NCBI GenBank assembly: GCA_008933495.1
Contig: WBUW01000128.1
Location: 1-7,570, forward strand
Length of the DNA: 7,570 nt
Origin: Pseudorhodoplanes sp.
GTDB lineage: Bacteria; Pseudomonadota; Alphaproteobacteria; Rhizobiales; Xanthobacteraceae
Direction: 5' to 3'
Part shown: one piece after another, positions 1 to 6,795 of the stretch
Layout: each line of letters opens with the position of its first letter
Position numbering within the stretch: the first letter of the stretch is position 1
Position numbers and translations under genes: made by a program
The notes under the pieces: generated by a model
Database searches by the model: none
Told to the model about the DNA's origin: nothing
The model's input: the letters and a program-made list of their open reading frames with translations, nothing else

Positions 1-1099
1 GGTAGGGGAGTGAAACCTTGGCGGTTGCGGCCCGTGTCAGCGGGTCGGCGGTCAGCCACAGATCGAGCCGAAACGCCGCGGTCGGGTCAAAGCCGGTCGG
101 ACGGGGAATTCGGAACACCCCGATTTCGCGGAATTCCGGCGCCGCGGCGGCCTGGAAACGATCAAGGCTGGTGTGCATTTCGGTGCGCAGCGGGATGGTT
201 CGTTCGCCCTGTACGATCTCCACGCGTTCGAACAATCCGGAGCGGCGCCACGCCGTGCCCTTGAACGAATAGAGCCCCGAAGCGCCGATCACGATGAGGT
301 CGTCGTCGGGGCCGATCTGCGCCAATTCCGATTCATAGGTCCGCCGCCCGAGCAGGCTCTCGCCGACCGGCGGGGGGGTGGCGAGCGCGAGCCAAAGATC
401 GATGAACGGCTTGTCCGGCTCAAGCTCGCGCGTGCCGAGCATCTGCGCTGCCTCGCCGCGCGAAATTTGCAGACGGCGGACGCTTGCCTCCGAAGCAAGC
501 TCCGGCCAGGTCATGATCTGCCGGGTCTCGCGGTCGAGCCGCGCACGCTCGCCCGACACGGCCATGCGGGTGCGCAACACCGCCCTGGCTGAGCGCAAAA
601 TCGCGTCATGGATCACGGTGCTGGTAATAGTCGCCCCGGCAACCGCGTGCGGCCGGCTGCCGGGGCCCGAGGTCCGCAAACCGGAATCGGAGCGAACGTC
701 GTATCCCCTGAAATTCGCGACATACGCGATAAGCGCTTCCCGCGGAATGCCGATTACGAGGATCGGCTCTTCATGGGCGACCAGGCGGGCGCCGGCAATG
801 ATTCCGTCGGGCGTGACGGCGGAGACAATGTCGAGTGGCCGCCCCGAATAGCCGACGGAGCCTGAAACGTCGCGCGTCGAAAACGCGTAGCCCAGCAGGC
901 GGCCGTCATGCGAACGAATGGCGGCGGCGGGCGGCTGGCCATGCGCCGTTTCGACGGTGACGGGCTCGCGTGAGCGAAAAAACTCGGTCGCGATGGAGAG
1001 GTCGGCCGCTGGAACCGGATCGGCCAGCCCGGCAACAGCAGCGAGCACGACGCTGAAACGTATGCCCCATCTTGCTCGCGCTGAATGAATGCTGCGCAA
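1..1099 (-). CDS. nirI: NirI/NosR-family FMN-binding membrane protein, N-terminal part (truncated by window edge)
   Basis: This minus-strand frame is open from an in-frame TGA (1171-1169) to the left edge, giving 366 residues with no stop. Signs of the NosR/NirI family are visible. There is an N-terminal signal or membrane segment (about residues 15-32, ending VPAAD), then an FMN_bind-type domain with GYSGRPLDIV (83-92), PDGIIAGARLVAHEEPILV (97-115) and AGATITS (154-160). T157 is the likely covalent flavin attachment threonine, by analogy with NosR. The region after about 225 resembles the rest of the NosR periplasmic domain. The membrane helices and Fe-S domain expected in the C-terminal half would lie outside the window. 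No ATG exists between the upstream stop and the conserved domain. The TTG at 1099 is preserved behind an AGAGGG (1114-1109) at 9-nt spacing and restores a full signal peptide. Family members support nitrite or nitrous oxide reductase expression or activity. Divergence from nirS favours nirI over nosR, but the two are hard to separate by sequence. Confidence 0.88.
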   Translation of the reverse strand, partial: MRSIHSARARWGIRFSVVLAAVAGLADPVPAADLSIATEFFRSREPVTVETAHGQPPAAAIRSHDGRLLGYAFSTRDVSGSVGYSGRPLDIVSAVTPDGIIAGARLVAHEEPILVIGIPREALIAYVANFRGYDVRSDSGLRTSGPGSRPHAVAGATITSTVIHDAILRSARAVLRTRMAVSGERARLDRETRQIMTWPELASEASVRRLQISRGEAAQMLGTRELEPDKPFIDLWLALATPPPVGESLLGRRTYESELAQIGPDDDLIVIGASGLYSFKGTAWRRSGLFERVEIVQGERTIPLRTEMHTSLDRFQAAAAPEFREIGVFRIPRPTGFDPTAAFRLDLWLTADPLTRAATAKVSLPY

Positions 1100-1132
1100 C
1101 GCTGTCGGCCCTCTGAGGGTCGCTGAGCACCT

Positions 1133-1138
1133 TAAATA
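1133..1138 (-). promoter_or_regulatory. possible -10 element for nirI
   Basis: Read on the minus strand, TATTTA (1138-1133) lies 30 bp from the centre of the palindrome at 1165.5. That suits an Fnr-type class II promoter firing leftward with a start near 1124-1126. It mirrors the nirS side, so one box could serve both genes. Inferred from spacing and AT-richness only. Confidence 0.35.
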
Positions 1139-1158
1139 AGAACTGCAAGCAACGCTCC

Positions 1159-1172
1159 TTGACGAAAGTCAA
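1159..1172. promoter_or_regulatory. FNR/NNR/DNR-type binding site, perfect palindrome
   Basis: TTGAC-GAAA-GTCAA is a perfect 5-bp inverted repeat with a 4-bp spacer. It fits the TTGA-N6-TCAA pattern bound by Crp/Fnr-family regulators that respond to low oxygen or NO (FnrP, NNR, DNR). It lies 60 bp from the nirI start and 69 bp from the nirS start. The first upstream ATG in the nirS frame (1172) overlaps this box, which argues against using that ATG as the start. Which family member binds cannot be told from the site. Regulation by low oxygen and nitric oxide is inferred from known nir promoters. Confidence 0.85.
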
Positions 1173-1193
1173 TGCATTTTTGCACTGAATCAT

Positions 1194-1199
1194 CAAGAT
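1194..1199 (+). promoter_or_regulatory. possible -10 element for nirS
   Basis: CAAGAT (1194-1199) or the adjacent AAGATT is a weak -10-like hexamer about 31 bp from the centre of the palindrome (1165.5). This is the geometry of a class II Fnr-dependent promoter with the box near -41.5. The transcript would start near 1207 and leave a leader of about 34 nt before nirS. Inference from spacing only. Confidence 0.35.
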
Positions 1200-1228
1200 T
1201 TCTGAACTGTTTTTTCCGGCCGAGAGAT

Positions 1229-1234
1229 GGAGAA
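1229..1234 (+). promoter_or_regulatory. ribosome binding site that sets the nirS start
   Basis: GGAGAA ends 6 nt before the ATG at 1241. It supports that ATG over the in-frame ATG at 1172, which overlaps the regulator box and lies upstream of the predicted transcript start. Confidence 0.7.
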
Positions 1235-1240
1235 GCTGTC

Positions 1241-3022
1241 ATGCGAAATCGCGTGGGCCATATGGTTGCACTCTTGAGTGGAGCGGCGACCGCGTCGTTG
1301 TTCGTTATTGGCATGCCAACCGCGTTCGCGCAGCAGGCGCAGCCGAAACCTTCGCCGGCGGACTTGCAGCAGCACCGCACGACACCCGGCGGCCAATACC
1401 AGCCGAGCCTTGACGTGCTGGGCGAAAAGCCGGTCGAACAGCCAGGCGCGAAACCGGGCGATCCGGTGCTGTCCAAGGCGGAATTCGATCTGGCCAGCCG
1501 GATCTATTTCGAGCGCTGCGCCGGCTGTCATGGCGTGCTGCGCAAGGGCGCAACCGGCAAGGCACTGACGCCGGACCTTACCAAGAAGCTCGGCTTTGAA
1601 TATCTGCGCGACTTCATCACCTATGGGTCTCCCGGCGGAATGCCGAATTGGGGCACTTCCGGCGACCTGAAAGAGAACGAGGTCTCGTTGATGGCGCGCT
1701 ATCTCCTCAACGAGCCGGCGCAGCCGCCGGAATTCGGACTGAAGGAGATGAAGGCGACCTGGAAAGTCATTGTTCCGGTCGACAAGCGGCCGACCCGCCA
1801 ACTGAACAAGCTCGATATCGACAATCTGTTCTCGGTGACGCTGCGCGATTCGGGCGAAATTGCGCTGATCGACGGCGCGACCAAGAAGATCGAGCATGTG
1901 ATCATGACCGGATATGCCGTGCATATCTCGCGCATGTCGGCTTCCGGCCGCTATCTGTTCACGATCGGCCGCGATGCCAAGATCAACCTGATCGATCTGT
2001 GGATGGATCCGCCGCAGACAGTCGCCGAGCTCAAGGTCGGGACGGAAGCGCGGTCGGTCGAGACCTCGAAATTCAAAGGCTACGAGGACAAGTACGCGAT
2101 CGCCGGCTCGTACTGGCCGCCGCAATTCGTGATTATGGATGGCGCGACGCTTGAGCCGCTGAAAGTCGTTGCTACACGCGGCATGATCTACGATACGCAG
2201 GAATATCATCCCGAACCGCGCGTCGCCTCGATCGTGGCATCTCATTACAATCCGGAATTCGTCGTCAATGTGAAGGAGACCGGCCAGATCCTGATGGTCA
2301 ACTACACGGACATCAAGAACCTCAAGGTCACGGCGATCGAAGCGGAGCGCTTCCTGCACGATGGTGGGTTCGATCGCAGTGGCCGCTACTTCCTGGTGGC
2401 CGCGAATGCCCGCGACAAGGTGGCTGTCGTCGACACCAAGGACGGCAAGCTCGTCAGCGTCATTCCGTCCGGCGGCAAGACTCCGCATCCGGGTCGTGGT
2501 GCGAACTTCAATCATCCGAAATATGGGCCGGTCTGGGCCACGAGCCATCTCGGCGACGAAGTGATCTCGCTGATCGGCACCGATCCGGTGAAGAACAAGC
2601 AGAGTGCCTGGAAGGTGGTGCAGAAATTCGACGGGCAGGGCGGCGGGTCGCTGTTCATCAAGACCCATCCGAAATCTGAGCACATTTATGTCGATACCCC
2701 GCTCAACCCTGACGCCGAGATTTCCTCCTCCGTCGCGGTCTTCAAGATCAAGGACCTGACAAAGGAGAAGCCGGAATTCAAGACGCTGCCGATCGGTCAA
2801 TGGTCCGGTATCTCCGAGGGGCAGCGCCGCGTGGTTCAGGGCGAATTCAACCGGGAAGGCACTGAAATCTGGTTCTCGGTCTGGAACTCGAAGGCGCAGG
2901 AATCGGCCATCGTGGTTGTCGACGACAAAACGCTTAAGCTGAAAGCGGTGATCCGCGACAAGCGTCTCGTGACGCCGACCGGAAAATTCAACGTCTATAA
3001 CACCAGAAAGGACGTCTACTGA
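1241..3022 (+). CDS. nirS: cytochrome cd1 nitrite reductase (NO-forming) precursor
   Basis: Periplasmic respiratory enzyme of denitrification that reduces nitrite to nitric oxide. It is a homodimer with one c heme and one d1 heme per subunit. The 593-aa precursor starts with a Sec signal peptide (1-30, cleavage after AFA). The c-heme site is CAGCH at 93-97. The rest is the eight-bladed d1 propeller. H228 in GYAVHISRMSASGRY fits the proximal d1 ligand. H373 (LHDGG) and H416 (TPHPGRG) fit the two active-site histidines: their offsets from H228 (145 and 188) equal those between His200, His345 and His388 of the Paracoccus pantotrophus enzyme. H45 and Y53, eight residues apart, match Paracoccus His17/Tyr25, the ligands of the as-isolated oxidised form. 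I see no missing residue or frameshift. It is the first gene of the rightward nir operon, probably under control of the palindrome at 1159. NirS identity is very secure. Confidence 0.98.
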   Translation: MRNRVGHMVALLSGAATASLFVIGMPTAFAQQAQPKPSPADLQQHRTTPGGQYQPSLDVLGEKPVEQPGAKPGDPVLSKAEFDLASRIYFERCAGCHGVLRKGATGKALTPDLTKKLGFEYLRDFITYGSPGGMPNWGTSGDLKENEVSLMARYLLNEPAQPPEFGLKEMKATWKVIVPVDKRPTRQLNKLDIDNLFSVTLRDSGEIALIDGATKKIEHVIMTGYAVHISRMSASGRYLFTIGRDAKINLIDLWMDPPQTVAELKVGTEARSVETSKFKGYEDKYAIAGSYWPPQFVIMDGATLEPLKVVATRGMIYDTQEYHPEPRVASIVASHYNPEFVVNVKETGQILMVNYTDIKNLKVTAIEAERFLHDGGFDRSGRYFLVAANARDKVAVVDTKDGKLVSVIPSGGKTPHPGRGANFNHPKYGPVWATSHLGDEVISLIGTDPVKNKQSAWKVVQKFDGQGGGSLFIKTHPKSEHIYVDTPLNPDAEISSSVAVFKIKDLTKEKPEFKTLPIGQWSGISEGQRRVVQGEFNREGTEIWFSVWNSKAQESAIVVVDDKTLKLKAVIRDKRLVTPTGKFNVYNTRKDVY

Positions 3023-3034
3023 CCGCATCAACGG

Positions 3035-3064
3035 GCGCGACGCTGGAACGCACCGGTGTCGCGC
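3035..3064 (+). promoter_or_regulatory. strong RNA hairpin between nirS and nirE
   Basis: GCGCGAC (3035-3041) pairs with GTCGCGC (3058-3064). The stem continues inward through 3042-3046 with 3053-3057 (three Watson-Crick pairs and two G-U pairs), giving a 12-bp stem closed by a 6-nt loop, AACGCA. No T run follows, so it is not a canonical Rho-independent terminator. It sits 12 nt after the nirS stop. A 3' stabiliser or processing stop that keeps nirS mRNA more abundant than the downstream biosynthesis message is plausible. That role is inferred. Confidence 0.55.
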
Positions 3065-3065
3065 T

Positions 3066-3086
3066 CGCTGAAGCAAGCCTTGAGCG
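3066..3086 (+). repeat. second, weaker inverted repeat before nirE
   Basis: CGCT (3066-3069) and AAG (3071-3073) pair with CTT (3079-3081) and AGCG (3083-3086) around a G-G mismatch and a 5-nt loop. It lies directly after the strong hairpin and just ahead of the nirE ribosome binding site AGGGA (3089-3093). It could be chance in GC-rich DNA. Confidence 0.3.
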
Positions 3087-3101
3087 GCAGGGAATTTTGC
3101 G

Positions 3102-3881
3102 ATGAGCGTCGGCAAGGTCTATCTGGTCGGTGCCGGTCCGGGTGATCCGGAACTCCTGACGCTCAAGGCGACGCGGGTGATCGCGGCGGCGGATATCGTC
3201 GTCTATGACCTGCTGGTACCCGCGGAGATCATTGCCCTTGCACCCAAGGGTGCTGCCCGCATCGATGTCGGCAAGAAAGCCGGCCACCATCCTGTCCCGC
3301 AAGATGAAATCAATCGGCTGCTCGTCCGACTTGCACGTTTGGGACGCACGGTGGTGCGCCTGAAGGGCGGAGATCCCTTTATCTTCGGGCGTGGTTGCGA
3401 AGAGGCGATCGAACTGGAAAAGGCAGCCATCCCCTATGAGGTCATTCCGGGCATCACCGCGGCGCAGGGCTGTGCCGCGTCCGCACGCGTGCCGCTGACC
3501 CACCGTGGGCTTGCGACCGGGGTGCGCTACGTGACCGGGCATTGCCGTGCGGGCGCGCCGCTGGACCTGGACTGGGCCAGCCTTGCCGATCCCGGCACCA
3601 CGCTCGTGGTTTATATGGGCCTTGCCAATATTGAGGAAATCGCGCGCGAGTTGATCCGTCACGGACTACCCGGCGACACGCCGGCGATTGCGGTATGTCA
3701 AGGCACGACGCCGCGCGAGCGGCGAGTTTACGCTTCACTAGTCGAATTGCCAGCGGTTGCACGGGCAACAGGTTTCGACGGCCCGGTGCTCTTCATCATC
3801 GGTCAAGTCGCGGCGATGGCCAGGCGGGATGACAGGACGGACGATGTGCGTGACGAGCTCGACATGGCGGTGGTGGCCTAG
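3102..3881 (+). CDS. nirE: uroporphyrinogen-III C-methyltransferase (SUMT) for heme d1 synthesis
   Basis: Cytoplasmic SAM-dependent enzyme that methylates uroporphyrinogen III at C2 and C7 to give precorrin-2, the branch point to siroheme and heme d1. The 259-aa length is normal for a stand-alone SUMT. The family motifs are in order: VGAGPGDPELLTLKA (9-23), VRLKGGDPFIFGRG (85-98), YEVIPGITAA (112-121), PLTHRG (131-136) and YMGL (171-174). There is no CysG-type oxidase/ferrochelatase domain, so precorrin-2 dehydrogenation and iron insertion must come from elsewhere. The ATG has AGGGA (3089-3093) 8 nt upstream. It follows nirS by 79 nt and overlaps nirC by 38 nt. By sequence alone it could be called cobA. 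Its position inside the nir cluster makes nirE the better name. Confidence 0.95.
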   Translation: MSVGKVYLVGAGPGDPELLTLKATRVIAAADIVVYDLLVPAEIIALAPKGAARIDVGKKAGHHPVPQDEINRLLVRLARLGRTVVRLKGGDPFIFGRGCEEAIELEKAAIPYEVIPGITAAQGCAASARVPLTHRGLATGVRYVTGHCRAGAPLDLDWASLADPGTTLVVYMGLANIEEIARELIRHGLPGDTPAIAVCQGTTPRERRVYASLVELPAVARATGFDGPVLFIIGQVAAMARRDDRTDDVRDELDMAVVA

Positions 3882-4182
3882 CGCCATCCTGATGTTCGGC
3901 CTCGCTGTCGCTGCGGCCGCGGCCTCGGAACGCTCCCCGGACACGGAAAAGCTGACCCATCTGGTGCGCCAGGATTGTGGCGGTTGTCACGGTCTGACGC
4001 TGAAAGGCGGGCTTGGGAAGCCGCTGACGGCCGAGCACCTCGGGCAATGGAACCGCGATCAACTCACCTCCATCATCCTTAACGGTGTGCCCGGTACGCC
4101 CATGCCGGGATGGCGTGCGTTGATGTCCGAAGACGAGGCACGCTGGATCGCCGACCTCCTCAAGCGAGGAACCTTGCGATGA
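3844..4182 (+). CDS. nirC: periplasmic cytochrome c55x (NirC)
   Basis: Small monoheme cytochrome c of nir clusters. In relatives it is implicated in electron transfer to NirS or in the last steps of d1 maturation. The 112-aa precursor has a short N-terminus with an Arg, then a hydrophobic segment (about 12-27) rich in Ala, fitting a signal peptide cleaved near residue 27. Heme binding is by CGGCH (45-49), and M87 in GTPMPGW is the likely sixth ligand. I chose the ATG at 3844 because AGGA (3834-3837) lies 6 nt upstream and it gives a complete signal peptide. An ATG at 3829 would add five residues, and one at 3892 would leave too short a signal. It starts 38 nt inside nirE in another frame and ends in the ATGA shared with nirF, so translation is probably coupled on both sides. 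Confidence 0.9.
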   Translation: MCVTSSTWRWWPSAILMFGLAVAAAAASERSPDTEKLTHLVRQDCGGCHGLTLKGGLGKPLTAEHLGQWNRDQLTSIILNGVPGTPMPGWRALMSEDEARWIADLLKRGTLR

Positions 4183-5357
4183 GGCAATGGCTCGCCGTGA
4201 TCGCTGTCGCTGTTCTGATTGCGGCGGCGGCCCCCGCCGATGCCGTCGAAATGCGCGGCACCGGGACACTCGGCGTGGTGATCGAACGCGCCTCCGGCTC
4301 CGTCCTGATTGTCGACACCACCGCGCGCGCGGCTATTGGCCGGGTCGACAATCTCGGCGACCTTTCGCATGCGTCGGTGGTTTTTTCGCCGGATCAGCGT
4401 CATGCGTTCGTCTTCGGTCGCGATGGCGGCCTGAGCAAGATCGATCTGCTTGCAGCGGCGGTGACCAAGCGAATCGTCCAGGGCGGCAACGCGATTGGCG
4501 GGGCAATCTCCGACGACGGCGAACTGGTGGCGGTGTCGAACTATGAGCCCGGCGGAGTGCGGGTTTTTGACGCGCGCACGCTTTCGCAGGTCGCCGATAT
4601 TCCCGCACTCGGCACCGACGGCCGGGCATCCAAGACCGTCGGCCTTGTCGATATCCCGGGGCGCCGCTTCATGTACGCGCTCTATGATGCGGGCGAAATC
4701 TGGGTGATCGGGTTTCCCGGCGGGGCGACACCACGCATCGACAAGCTGACGGGCATCGGAAAGCTGCCTTATGACGGCAATGTCACGCCCGACGGCCGGC
4801 ATTATCTTGCCGGCCTGTTCGGGGAAGACGGAGTGGTTCACGTCGATCTCTGGCAGGAACCGCTGCGCGCGCGCCGCATTCTTGACAATTACGGTCGCGG
4901 CGAAGAGCGGCTGCCGGTGTACAAGATGCCGCATTTCGAGGGCTGGGCCGCGGCCGGCGATCTCATGCTGATCCCGGCGATCGGCCGCCATGAGCTGATC
5001 GCCATCGACAAGCAGGAATTCCGCGAGGTCGGACGCGTCGCCACCTACGGCCAGCCGGTCTTCGCCGTCGTGCGCCCGGGCGGCCGCCATGTCTGGGTCA
5101 ATTTCGCCCATCCGCTGAACGACACGATCGACGTGGTCGACACGATGACGCTCAAGGTCGTGCATCGTTTCAAGCCGGGTCCGGCCGTCCTGCATATGGA
5201 GTTTACGCCGCGCGGCCACGAGGTGTGGGTCTCGGTCCGCGATGCAAACAAGGTGCAGATTTACGATGCCACGACCTTCGCGAAGAAAGCGGAGATCGAG
5301 GCAAAAGCACCGTCCGGCATCTTCTTCACAGCGCGTGCGACAAGGATCGGCCAGTGA
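4179..5357 (+). CDS. nirF: heme d1 biosynthesis protein NirF
   Basis: Periplasmic protein needed for heme d1 formation. It is a propeller fold related to the d1 domain of NirS and to NirN, and its exact step is still debated. The protein is 392 aa. It has a signal peptide (about 1-22, ending ADA), then the NirF core, including LGVVIERASGSV (31-42), SHASVVFSPDQRHAFVFGRD, GGAISDDGELVAVSNYEPGG, NYGRGEERLPVYKMPHFEGW and GPAVLHMEFTPRGHEVWVSV. No lipobox Cys follows the signal, so it is predicted to be soluble rather than a lipoprotein. The frame extends upstream to 4110, but the ATG at 4179 overlaps the nirC stop as ATGA, has GAGGA (4166-4170) 8 nt upstream and gives the signal peptide at the correct position. 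It is followed by nirDL through a GTGA overlap. Confidence 0.95.
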   Translation: MRQWLAVIAVAVLIAAAAPADAVEMRGTGTLGVVIERASGSVLIVDTTARAAIGRVDNLGDLSHASVVFSPDQRHAFVFGRDGGLSKIDLLAAAVTKRIVQGGNAIGGAISDDGELVAVSNYEPGGVRVFDARTLSQVADIPALGTDGRASKTVGLVDIPGRRFMYALYDAGEIWVIGFPGGATPRIDKLTGIGKLPYDGNVTPDGRHYLAGLFGEDGVVHVDLWQEPLRARRILDNYGRGEERLPVYKMPHFEGWAAAGDLMLIPAIGRHELIAIDKQEFREVGRVATYGQPVFAVVRPGGRHVWVNFAHPLNDTIDVVDTMTLKVVHRFKPGPAVLHMEFTPRGHEVWVSVRDANKVQIYDATTFAKKAEIEAKAPSGIFFTARATRIGQ

Positions 5358-6343
5358 CCCCGAGCGCGCAGGAACTGGCGCTGATCGACCGCTGGCAGCG
5401 GAATTTTCCGCTGGTCGCGCGTCCGTTCGCCGCCGCCGGCGCGCCGCTTGGGCTCGACGAAGCCGCGACCGTCGAGACCTTCCGGAACCTGCAGGAAGCC
5501 GGCGTGATATCGCGGATCGGCGCCGTGATCACGCCGCGGACGGTCGGCGCGAGCACGTTGGCGGCGATGCGGGTCCCGCCGGAGCGGCTTGCGGAGGTCG
5601 CCGCGCAGGTGAACGCCGAACGCGGCGTCAATCACAATTATGAGCGCACGCACGCCTTCAATCTCTGGTTTGTGGTGACCGCGCCTGATACGGATACCAT
5701 GGCGCAAACGCTCGCGCGGATCTCCGAACAGACGGGGCTTGCGGTCCTCGATCTGCCGTTGCTCCGCGCCTATCATATCGATCTTGGATTTCCGCTCTCC
5801 GGCGAACGCAAGCACGAACCGGTGCCGCGTCAGATCCCCGCCGACGGCGCCCCCGATGTGCTCGATCGCGCGCTGCTCGCGGCCATCGAAAACGGCTTGC
5901 CGTTTGTGGTGCGTCCCTATGGCGACGTCGCCGGGCGGATCGGGATTGCCGAGAACGACCTGATCGGCCGGCTGCAAAGGCTGATCGCGTGCGGAATTGT
6001 CAGCCGGCTCGGCTGCGTCGTACGTCACCGTGCGCTCGGCTATATGGCGAATGCGATGGCCGTCTGGGATTTGCCGGATGATCGGATCGACGCGATCGCC
6101 GGCATGTTCGTCCGCGATTCCCGTATCAGCCTGTGTTACCGGCGTCCGCGTCGTCTGCCGGATTGGCCGTATAACCTGTTTTGCATGGTTCATGCCAAGA
6201 CCCGCGAGCAGGCGCGCGCCATCATCCAGTCGCTCAATCATTCCGCCGGAACCGAAGATCGTCCACAGCACGTCTTGTTTTCGACCCGCTGTTTCAAACA
6301 GCGCGGCGCATCATACTTCCATGGCGCAGGAGGACTGCATTGA
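5354..6343 (+). CDS. nirDL: fused siroheme decarboxylase subunit NirD-NirL
   Basis: Cytoplasmic. Part of the NirDLGH system that decarboxylates the acetate side chains of siroheme at C12 and C18 to didecarboxysiroheme. The 329 residues form two AsnC/Lrp-like modules. The NirD half (about 5-150) has a helix-turn-helix region, NHNYER (93-98), NLWFVV and YHIDLGF (140-146). The NirL half (about 165-329) has PFVVRPYGDVAGRIG, LQRLIACGIVSRLG, CYRRPR (261-266), WPYNLFCMVH (271-280) and HVLFSTRCFKQRG. The HTH folds are remnants of regulator ancestry and this is an enzyme, not a transcription factor. The GTG at 5354 overlaps the nirF stop as GTGA and has AAGGA (5342-5346) 7 nt upstream. The frame continues further upstream inside nirF but without a better site. 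D-L fusion is known in Paracoccus-type clusters. Confidence 0.95.
   Translation: MTPSAQELALIDRWQRNFPLVARPFAAAGAPLGLDEAATVETFRNLQEAGVISRIGAVITPRTVGASTLAAMRVPPERLAEVAAQVNAERGVNHNYERTHAFNLWFVVTAPDTDTMAQTLARISEQTGLAVLDLPLLRAYHIDLGFPLSGERKHEPVPRQIPADGAPDVLDRALLAAIENGLPFVVRPYGDVAGRIGIAENDLIGRLQRLIACGIVSRLGCVVRHRALGYMANAMAVWDLPDDRIDAIAGMFVRDSRISLCYRRPRRLPDWPYNLFCMVHAKTREQARAIIQSLNHSAGTEDRPQHVLFSTRCFKQRGASYFHGAGGLH
6329..6334 (+). promoter_or_regulatory. ribosome binding site that sets the TTG start of nirG
   Basis: GGAGGA is a near-consensus site inside the end of nirDL, 5 nt before the TTG at 6340. No ATG lies in that frame between here and the conserved NirG domain, so this site decides the start. 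Confidence 0.75.
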
Positions 6344-6795
6344 CCCGAAGCCGCAATCCGACTGAACAGGCAATCATCAATGGCTTGCAGGGCGGCTTTC
6401 CGCTCACCCGCCAGCCCTTTCGCGACGCCGGCGCCGAACTCGGCCTGAGCGAAGGCGAAATCATCGATGCGATCGGCGGCCTGCTCGAAGCGGGCCGTAT
6501 CAGCCGTTTCGGACCGCTCTGGAACGCCGAACGGCTCGGCGGCGCGGTATGCCTGTGTGCGATGGCGGTCCCGCCGCGGCGCATCGATGCGGTGGCGGAC
6601 ATCGTCAACGCGCATCCGGAGGTCGCCCACAATTACGAGCGCGCGCATGAGCTCAATATGTGGTTTGTCATATCGGCGGAGAAGCCGGCGCTTGTCGCCG
6701 GCGTAATTGCACAGATCGAAGCTGAGACCGGCTTGAAGGTCTATCCGATGCCCAAGACGCGCGAATTCTTCGTGGGCTTTCGAGTGGATGTATGA
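6340..6795 (+). CDS. nirG: siroheme decarboxylase subunit NirG
   Basis: Cytoplasmic, 151 aa, the usual size for NirG. It is one module of the AsnC/Lrp-like siroheme decarboxylase family and resembles the NirD half of the preceding gene: GGFPLTRQPF, GRISRFGPLWN, HNYER (97-101), MWFVIS and an EAETGL near the end. It differs from the NirD half at the C-terminus, where TREFFVGF (140-147) replaces AYHIDLGF, so the second histidine is absent. The start is TTG, overlapping the nirDL stop as TTGA, behind GGAGGA. It overlaps nirH by ATGA. The role within the complex is uncertain: in other species D/L pairs alone can be active, and NirG may have a structural or accessory part. Confidence 0.92.
   Translation: MTRSRNPTEQAIINGLQGGFPLTRQPFRDAGAELGLSEGEIIDAIGGLLEAGRISRFGPLWNAERLGGAVCLCAMAVPPRRIDAVADIVNAHPEVAHNYERAHELNMWFVISAEKPALVAGVIAQIEAETGLKVYPMPKTREFFVGFRVDV

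Noticed and set aside
10..865. Several plus-strand open frames in the first kilobase
   Set aside because: All lie opposite the continuous nirI frame, which carries clear FMN-binding motifs. Their products are rich in Arg, Ser and Pro with no motif.
1172..1240. Upstream ATG extension of nirS (23 extra residues)
   Set aside because: That ATG overlaps the regulator palindrome, lies before the predicted transcript start, and would put a long non-signal sequence ahead of a normal signal peptide.
3035..3064. Calling the post-nirS hairpin a Rho-independent terminator
   Set aside because: There is no T run after the stem, and the next gene is part of the same pathway and direction. I report it as a hairpin of unknown effect instead.
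1193..3115. 640-aa minus-strand open frame opposite nirS
   Set aside because: It is a shadow of nirS in GC-rich DNA. It has no recognisable domain, an Arg/Asp/His-rich composition, and it covers a certain gene.
4059..5219. 386-aa minus-strand open frame opposite nirF
   Set aside because: It lies fully across nirC/nirF, has the same shadow-like composition and no family features.
5225..5353. 43-residue upstream extension of nirDL inside nirF
   Set aside because: The extension has no family similarity. The GTG at 5354 has a good ribosome site and a GTGA overlap, as at the other junctions.
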